From assembly GCF_014640815.1 (NCBI RefSeq), contig NZ_BMHM01000005.1:1-64000 (forward strand): DNA of 64,000 bases, written 5' to 3'. Origin of the DNA: Vreelandella lutescens. Its GTDB lineage: Bacteria > Pseudomonadota > Gammaproteobacteria > Pseudomonadales > Halomonadaceae. The position numbers and the translations under genes were made by a program. Shown here piece after piece: positions 59,866 to 64,000 of the stretch (position 1 is its first letter; each line of letters opens with the position of its first letter). The notes beneath the pieces are model-generated. The model was not told the DNA's origin, ran no database searches, and saw only the letters and a list, made by a program, of their open reading frames with translations.

Positions 59866-60318
59866 CTATTTACGATTCGTTGGACCGCTGTCCTGGCGTG
59901 TGACGTCTGACCCGCGAGGGCGTACGTACAACACCAGAGCGTGATCCACTAGCTCGTAGCCGTGCTCTTCGGCGATCTCTTGCTGGCGACGCTCGATAAA
60001 ATCATCTACAAACTCGATGATTTCACCGCTTTCCAGACACACCATATGGTCGTGGTGGTCTTCTTGGGTCATCTCGAACACCGCATGGCCACCGTCAAAA
60101 TTGTGACGAATCACCAAGCCTGCTGATTCAAACTGAGTCAGCACGCGGTAGACGGTTGCCAAGCCAACATCCTCGCCCGCATCAATCAGTGTTTTATACA
60201 CTTCTTCTGCGCTAAGGTGGTGTTGGCCCGAAGCATTTTCGAGAATCTGCAGGATCTTGACGCGCGGCAGGGTCACTTTCAGCCCGGCTTTGCGTAGTTC
60301 ATGGTTCTGATCGGCCAT
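59866..60318 (-). CDS. fur: Ferric uptake regulator Fur
   Basis: Iron-dependent repressor of siderophore and iron-uptake genes. The 150-aa product has the winged-helix part LRKAGLKVTLPRVKILQIL and GLATVYRVLTQFESAGLV, and the metal-binding HHDHMVCLESGEIIEF. Only one Cys of the E. coli CxxC zinc pair is kept, as in Pseudomonas Fur. The ATG at 60318 follows GAAGAGC; an extension to 60396 overlaps the divergent bamE and is rejected. Confidence 0.95.
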   Translation of the reverse strand: MADQNHELRKAGLKVTLPRVKILQILENASGQHHLSAEEVYKTLIDAGEDVGLATVYRVLTQFESAGLVIRHNFDGGHAVFEMTQEDHHDHMVCLESGEIIEFVDDFIERRQQEIAEEHGYELVDHALVLYVRPRGSDVTRQDSGPTNRK

Positions 60319-60390
60319 GGTTGCTCTTCGCAGTAACAGGTTAGGTCGGGTATCATCGACCGAAACCACGATAGTGAAGAACAGGCTCAA

Positions 60391-60843
60391 ATGCAAAAAT
60401 TGACTCGTATCATTACCCTTTCCGTTGCCCTGACTGTTGTTAGCGGCTGTAGCTACGTTGGCGTTTACAAGCGCGACATTCCCCAGGGCAACCTGATCAC
60501 CCAGGAGATGGTCAGCCAGCTCCAGCCGGGCATGACCCAGGAGCAGGTGACCTATGTGATGGGACGTCCGCTATTGGAAGCGCCGTTCGATTCACGCGAG
60601 TGGGACTATGTCTACCGCATCGATAAAGCGTATGAAGGCGTTGAACAGCGCCGCGTAACGCTCACGTTTGATAACGCAGGCAGGCTGGTCAACATTGAGC
60701 AGGAAGGCGATTTATCCCGCGACCTACCGATCAGCACAGACCGCGGCATGGGACCAGCCGTAGAAGGCGCTGACCCGCTGGATGCGATGCCCACGCAGCA
60801 AACACCCACGCCAGAGCCACAGCCCATCATCACGGGTGAGTAA
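60391..60843 (+). CDS. bamE: Outer membrane assembly lipoprotein BamE
   Basis: Accessory lipoprotein of the BAM complex that inserts outer-membrane beta barrels. The 150-aa product has a lipoprotein signal with lipobox VVSGC (Cys ~20), then PQGNLITQEMVSQLQPGMTQEQVTYVMGRPLL and EWDYVYRIDK, the SmpA/OmlA domain. A proline-rich tail follows. Divergent from fur, the conserved fur-bamE arrangement. Confidence 0.95.
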   Translation: MQKLTRIITLSVALTVVSGCSYVGVYKRDIPQGNLITQEMVSQLQPGMTQEQVTYVMGRPLLEAPFDSREWDYVYRIDKAYEGVEQRRVTLTFDNAGRLVNIEQEGDLSRDLPISTDRGMGPAVEGADPLDAMPTQQTPTPEPQPIITGE

Positions 60844-60854
60844 CGGCTGGGGGC

Positions 60855-61166
60855 TTATTGCCCCTTGGCCTGGCGTTTGGCCCGCTCTAGGCGGGCCGCT
60901 TTGGGGTCAATCTGCAATGGGCGATAGACTTCCACACGGTCGCCCTCGCGCAGGGGCTCTTTGTCCGGGTGGCGAATAGCCTTGCCAAAGATACCCAGCG
61001 GAGCCTCTAGAAAAGTTTCGCTGGGCAGCTCTTGGAACAGGCTTGGCAAATCTGCCATCTCCACGGCTTGGCGCGCCGTGGTGCCCTTAGGCACCGCAAG
61101 CGCCACAATGCGCTGCTTGTGCGGCAGCGCAAAGGCAACCTCTACCTTCAGCTCGCTATCGGCCAT
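60855..61166 (-). CDS. rnfH: RnfH family Ubiquitin-like protein
   Basis: 103-aa member of the UPF0125/RnfH family, a ubiquitin-like fold of unclear role, often paired with RatA. Visible features: KVEVAFALPHKQRIVALAVPKGTTARQAVEMA, GIFGKAIRHPDKEPLREGDRVEVYRPL and a basic tail. The ATG at 61166 gives the family start; it overlaps the 3' end of ratA by 11 bp, so it is co-translated downstream of ratA. Confidence 0.92.
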   Translation of the reverse strand: MADSELKVEVAFALPHKQRIVALAVPKGTTARQAVEMADLPSLFQELPSETFLEAPLGIFGKAIRHPDKEPLREGDRVEVYRPLQIDPKAARLERAKRQAKGQ

Positions 61167-61590
61167 ACAGCTCGTCAGCACGCTTAGTGAAGGCATCCAC
61201 TAGCTGCCCTGCAATTTGCTGGAACAGCTTGCCAAACGCCATGCTCAGCAACCGATTGGCGAATACAAACTCCATTTCCAGGCTTACCTTGCAGGCATTT
61301 TCGCCCATAGGCGTAAACAGCCAGCGCCCTTTCAGCTGTTTAAACGGCCCCTTCACCAGCGAAAGATCGATGCGCTCGGGGGCAAATAGGTCGTTACGTG
61401 TAGTGATGGTTTGCTCCACCCCGGCGCGCCCTAAGGTCATCTCGCCAATGAGATGGTCGGCGTCATGCTCAAGCAAACGCGCCCGTCGGCACCCCGGTAG
61501 GAACTCGGGGTAGCGTTCGAAGTCATTGACCAAATCGAACATTTGTTGGGGGGTGTGCCGCACCAAGGCGGTACGATTAACGGTTGGCAT
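61156..61590 (-). CDS. ratA: Ribosome association toxin/START-like protein RatA
   Basis: 144-aa member of the Coq10/RatA START-like family. In E. coli, RatA was reported to block 70S formation, while homologues bind ubiquinone; which role holds here cannot be told. Features: RTALVRHTPQQMFDLVNDFERYPEFLPGCR, a family signature, and ending AFGKLFQQIAGQLVDAFTKRADELYG. The ATG at 61590 follows GGAGAGG. It forms ratA-rnfH and is divergent from smpB. Confidence 0.93.
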   Translation of the reverse strand: MPTVNRTALVRHTPQQMFDLVNDFERYPEFLPGCRRARLLEHDADHLIGEMTLGRAGVEQTITTRNDLFAPERIDLSLVKGPFKQLKGRWLFTPMGENACKVSLEMEFVFANRLLSMAFGKLFQQIAGQLVDAFTKRADELYGR

Positions 61591-61717
61591 TGACCTCTCC
61601 GCTGACTTCACAGTGCCCAAAGCGTATCATGGGAAACATTTTTTCAGACCTTGAATGGTATCACGCCTCCCCACATAACGAAGGGGGATGCTACTGACAG
61701 ATCAACGAAGAGGTTCC

Positions 61718-62209
61718 ATGGCCACTAAGAAAGGTAACAGCAAGGGCCCCGGCAGCAGCGTAATTGCCCAGAATAAGAAGGCGCGGTTTGAGTACCATAT
61801 CGACGAAACCTTCGAAGCGGGCTTGGTGCTGGCAGGTTGGGAAGTGAAAAGCCTGCGTGCGGGTAAAGCACAGCTGACCGACACTTATATTTTAATCCGC
61901 AACGGCGAAGCGTACCTGTTGGGTAGCCATATTATGCCGCTCAACACAGCCAGCACTCATGAAATTGCTGACCCTACCCGTACCCGCAAGCTACTGCTGC
62001 ACCGCAAAGAAATTGCCAAAATCTTTTCGGTTACCCAGGACAAGGGCCACACCTGTGTGCCGCTCAAGCTGTACTGGAAACGCAACAAGGTGAAGTGCGA
62101 GCTGGCACTGGTGACCGGTAAGAAAATTCACGATAAACGCGCCACCGAGAAAGACCGCGACTGGAGCCGCCAAAAAGGCCGAATTATGCGGGAACATAAC
62201 AAGGCATAA
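61718..62209 (+). CDS. smpB: SsrA-binding protein SmpB
   Basis: Binds tmRNA and delivers it to stalled ribosomes. The 163-aa product has [53 protein letters not shown] and a basic C-terminal tail ([26 protein letters not shown]). The ATG at 61718 follows AAGAGG. It directly precedes ssrA (46 bp), a conserved pairing. Confidence 0.97.
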   Translation: MATKKGNSKGPGSSVIAQNKKARFEYHIDETFEAGLVLAGWEVKSLRAGKAQLTDTYILIRNGEAYLLGSHIMPLNTASTHEIADPTRTRKLLLHRKEIAKIFSVTQDKGHTCVPLKLYWKRNKVKCELALVTGKKIHDKRATEKDRDWSRQKGRIMREHNKA

Positions 62210-62254
62210 CTGGTCAATTGGAGCTGAGCACGTTAGAATGCGGCTCTGAACTAA

Positions 62255-62634
62255 GGGGGCGACATGGTTTCGACGCCGGTGACAACCCTTGCGGTGCATG
62301 CCGAGAGCGTGATGTATCTCGTAAATCCCACATCACGAAAAATAGTCGCAAATGACGAAAACTACGCTCAAGGCGCGCTGGCAGCTTAAACCCTGCTAGC
62401 TTCTTGTCTGGCCCCAAGGTGATGTGCCTATTCATCGCTGAGGGGATATGAGCTAAAGCTGATAGGACCGCGGTAGGTGGTGTCTTCTCGCCTACCGTCA
62501 AACTTTAGAAGGCTCGCGAGGCTGAATCCTGATCGTCGGAGTCAGTCGCGTTAAAGCAAATGACGAAATCTAAGCATGTAGAGCCAATAGGCGCGTGCTG
62601 GCGGACGCGGGTTCAATTCCCGCCGCCTCCACCA
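62255..62634 (+). ncRNA. ssrA: Transfer-messenger RNA (tmRNA)
   Basis: 380-nt RNA rescuing stalled ribosomes. The tRNA-like ends GGGGGCGACATGG and CGCCGCCTCCACCA pair to form the acceptor stem (G-U wobble at one pair); TTCGACG follows the 5' arm and GGGTTCAATTCCCGCC gives the T arm. The reading frame resumes at GCA (62348) to tag proteins with ANDENYAQGALAA. The 3' end is a frequent integration site for mobile elements, and an integrase remnant lies just downstream. Confidence 0.97.
62348..62389 (+). other. tmRNA proteolysis tag coding segment
   Basis: Internal frame GCA-AAT-GAC-GAA to GCA-GCT-TAA encodes ANDENYAQGALAA; the terminal ALAA is the ClpXP-recognised end. The tag is longer than E. 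coli ANDENYALAA. Confidence 0.95.
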
Positions 62635-62650
62635 GACACCCCTTCGAATC

Positions 62651-62675
62651 AAGCACCCTCGGGTGCTTTTTTCGT
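62651..62675 (+). terminator. Intrinsic terminator after ssrA
   Basis: AAGCACC-CTCG-GGTGCTT followed by TTTT and CGTTTC; 16 bp after the tmRNA 3' end. Confidence 0.9.
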
Positions 62676-62765
62676 TTCTGACGCACGAGAATGCGTTTAT
62701 TCAAAAAGGCAATTCTAGCCGCTCTACTCTGTTATTCCCTACCACTCATTCAGTTTGCGCTACTA

Positions 62766-63110
62766 GCCCAAACGGCAACCACGAAGACCACAGCAGGCAA
62801 ACGCACTAGCGACCTACTGCCCTGCGCTTTAGAAGCACTGAAAATGCAGAAGACGCTCAGCTACTTACACCCAATCGGCCTTGTTTTCCTCAATCCCGCA
62901 CAGGCGAACCATGGATCGGCGATCAGGCGATACGCAAAACACTTGGACCCACGCACTAAAGCACATAGGCGTTCGGTACCGACTGCCATACCAAACCCGC
63001 CACATCAACGCGAGCATGATGGACGGGGCGCAGGCGAGCCGCTAGCGTGGGTACTCAAGCAGATGTGGCATACCGCCGCGGTGACTACCTCACGGACCTA
63101 TGAGAGGTGA
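62766..63110 (+). pseudogene. Decayed tyrosine recombinase (integrase) remnant
   Basis: The C-terminal half of a phage/island-type tyrosine integrase survives in three frames. Frame 1 gives AGKRTSDLLPCALEAL, MQKTLSYLH and VFLNP; frame 3 gives RTGEPWIGDQAIRKT; frame 2 gives TWTHALKHIGVRYRLPYQTRH (with the catalytic RxxxQTRH-like Arg-His region); the first frame resumes with GEPLAWVLKQMWHTAAVTTSRTYER, which keeps the nucleophile Tyr but has GH changed to WH. At least three frameshifts and a missing N-terminal half mean it is inactive. Sits 130-470 bp past ssrA, a classic attachment site. Confidence 0.8.
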
Positions 63111-63363
63111 ATACCTGACATAAATAGCCGGATAGGGTTGTTAGTTACAAAAACGTATTCAATTCAATGTGAGAAGGCTTGACGCATCAATGAACAAATG
63201 AAATATTCACAGCCCGCATCGCGCAAACCCCAATTTTGTTGTATTGTGTTGTTGTGAATTGGCTAGCTTGAGTGCTCAAAAACGAGGAACTCGCAGGCCA
63301 ACTCTCTATCCAAGCTGACGTAGATCAGCAACCTAATCAAGGATGCGCTAAGGAGATAACACT
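63111..63363 (+). other. Gene-free stretch after the integrase remnant
   Basis: No credible gene. AT-richer than the core genome, with TTGACG (63178-63183) and AATATT 17 bp on, a weak promoter candidate for the short ORF downstream. The rest shows no repeat or RNA structure that I could support. Confidence 0.4.
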
Positions 63364-63429
63364 ATGAAAATTTGCATGCGTTTCAATGCCGACGCCACTA
63401 AGTCATATGACGAGAATGATGGCCTATGA
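63364..63429 (+). CDS. 21-aa ORF with a strong ribosome-binding site
   Basis: ATG at 63364 preceded by AAGGAG with 8-bp spacing, running 22 codons to TGA; the peptide starts MKICMRFNADATKS and ends DENDGL. A strong intrinsic terminator follows 40 bp later. There is no recognised family. It could be a short peptide gene or the start of a decayed gene; the site and terminator argue for real translation, but nothing proves it. Confidence 0.45.
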   Translation: MKICMRFNADATKSYDENDGL

Positions 63430-63469
63430 GATAATTTCACATAGCTGTTAATTAGCTGTAACCTAGTAG

Positions 63470-63499
63470 AGAGGTGCCTTTGGCACCTCTTTTGCTTTT
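63470..63499 (+). terminator. Intrinsic terminator after the 21-aa ORF
   Basis: AGAGGTGCC-TTT-GGCACCTCT followed by TTTGCTTTT: a 9-bp stem, a 3-nt loop and a T-rich tail. Confidence 0.88.
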
Positions 63500-63528
63500 C
63501 ATAATTAGTAAAAAATAGAGGCCTTGAC

Positions 63529-64000
63529 GTGTTCGATTGGCTAATGCTGCACGTAACTTCTTTGGAACCGGATGCAATACAAGCAATTCTCACGTCAGTG
63601 GGTATTACAGTAGCTGTCATTTCAGTTCTCAGCGTGAAGTCCACAGCACAAAAAAAGCAGACTGCTGATTATCTGCTGGAGTTGCGCACTGACATTAGGC
63701 TAGAGAAAAGTATTCAGCGGCTACGCCAGTTGCATGTCTGTGAAAATACCAATTTGCTGACATTAGGCAGAGAAAATAAAGCTGACAATCAGGACGCACA
63801 AGACTTGCGCTATCTGCTCAATCATTTCGAGAGGCTGAGCGTTGGCATACAAGATAAAATTTATAATGAAAAAATGATAAAAAAATCACAATATTCAACA
63901 ATTGTAAGGACTTACGAACGATCTAGTAAGTTTATAGAGGGCGTACGAGAGAACGCAGACACTGCTTACCAAGAGTTTGAATGGTTGATCAAACGATGGA
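63529..64000 (+). CDS. DUF4760-like membrane-anchored protein (partial, runs off window)
   Basis: Open frame from GTG at 63529 (AGAGG 9 bp upstream) to the window edge, at least 157 codons without a stop. The start has one hydrophobic segment (AILTSVGITVAVISVLSV), then a basic-acidic helical region with LEKSIQRLRQL, and the pattern LRYLLNHFERLSVGIQDKIYN followed by KSQYSTIVRTYERSSKFIEGVREN, which fits DUF4760 (family of unknown function). Base composition is AT-richer than the core genes, as expected for accessory DNA near an integration site. Confidence 0.65.
   Translation, partial: MFDWLMLHVTSLEPDAIQAILTSVGITVAVISVLSVKSTAQKKQTADYLLELRTDIRLEKSIQRLRQLHVCENTNLLTLGRENKADNQDAQDLRYLLNHFERLSVGIQDKIYNEKMIKKSQYSTIVRTYERSSKFIEGVRENADTAYQEFEWLIKRW

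Noticed and set aside
63348..63644. 98-codon minus-strand ORF at the end
   Set aside because: Overlaps the terminator and the DUF4760-like gene on the other strand; no support.
63111..64000. Retron or other reverse-transcriptase system
   Set aside because: No reverse-transcriptase motif is visible; only a short ORF and a DUF4760-like gene.

Overview
The window is a chromosomal segment of a gammaproteobacterium, most likely Halomonas/Vreelandella or a close relative (order Oceanospirillales). The evidence is the Pseudomonas-like gene order (pilT-pilU-yggS-proC-yggT-metXW; dksA-gluQ-cbrAB-pcnB-folK-panBC), moderately GC-rich coding sequence, and Pseudomonas-type regulators (CbrAB, a Fur lacking the CxxC pair). 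Species cannot be fixed from the sequence alone. Almost all of it is core genome; the accessory DNA is a block between dapB and dnaJ and the last ~1.4 kb.

Layout. 1-530: the 5' end of a 16S rRNA gene on the minus strand with its leader, boxA and two tandem promoters. 529-13418: tyrS, anmK, the twitching ATPases pilU/pilT, yggS-proC-yggT, metXW, a DUF4426 protein, sfsA with an aminotransferase, dksA and gluQ. 13420-18770: a 58-aa membrane protein, the transporter-kinase cbrA, its NtrC-type partner cbrB, and then a gene-free stretch. That stretch carries GTTAC half-sites, a sigma-54 promoter and at least seven A-rich AAnAAnAA motifs, the architecture of a CrcZ-type Hfq/Crc-sequestering RNA. 18771-24350: pcnB, folK, panBCD and a PhaA-like thiolase. 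24445-38611 (mostly minus): an MFS exporter, pnp, rpsO, truB, rbfA, infB, nusA, rimP, initiator tRNA, tRNA-Leu(GAG), secG, tpiA, glmM and folP. 38719-48249: ftsH, rlmE, yhbY, greA, carB, carA and dapB. 48363-53825: an inserted cargo block (DUF2218 protein, iron-type ABC importer, EamA transporter, HNH endonuclease) separating dapB from dnaJ. 53893-62634: dnaJ, dnaK, grpE, recN, fur, bamE, rnfH, ratA, smpB and ssrA (tmRNA). 62640-64000: a decayed tyrosine integrase next to ssrA, a 21-codon ORF, and a truncated DUF4760-like gene, i.e. the edge of an old integration hotspot.

How the parts work together. The core blocks cover translation and ribosome biogenesis (rimP-nusA-infB-rbfA-truB-rpsO-pnp), envelope precursors and folates (glmM, folP, folK), pantothenate (panBCD), pyrimidine/arginine precursors (carAB), heat shock (grpE-dnaK-dnaJ with a recognisable sigma-32 promoter) and trans-translation (smpB-ssrA). 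CbrA/CbrB plus the predicted CrcZ-like RNA would form a complete carbon catabolite repression switch in one locus.

Most notable items: the CrcZ-like RNA and its promoter; a short ORF whose coding sequence contains a terminator hairpin ahead of carA; the iron/HNH cargo block; the ssrA-linked integrase remnant with accessory genes; and two separate short-period tandem repeats (14 bp and 15 bp). No intact system clearly outside known families was found. Several ATG/GTG/TTG starts were re-chosen from ribosome-binding sites and family length, as noted in the entries.
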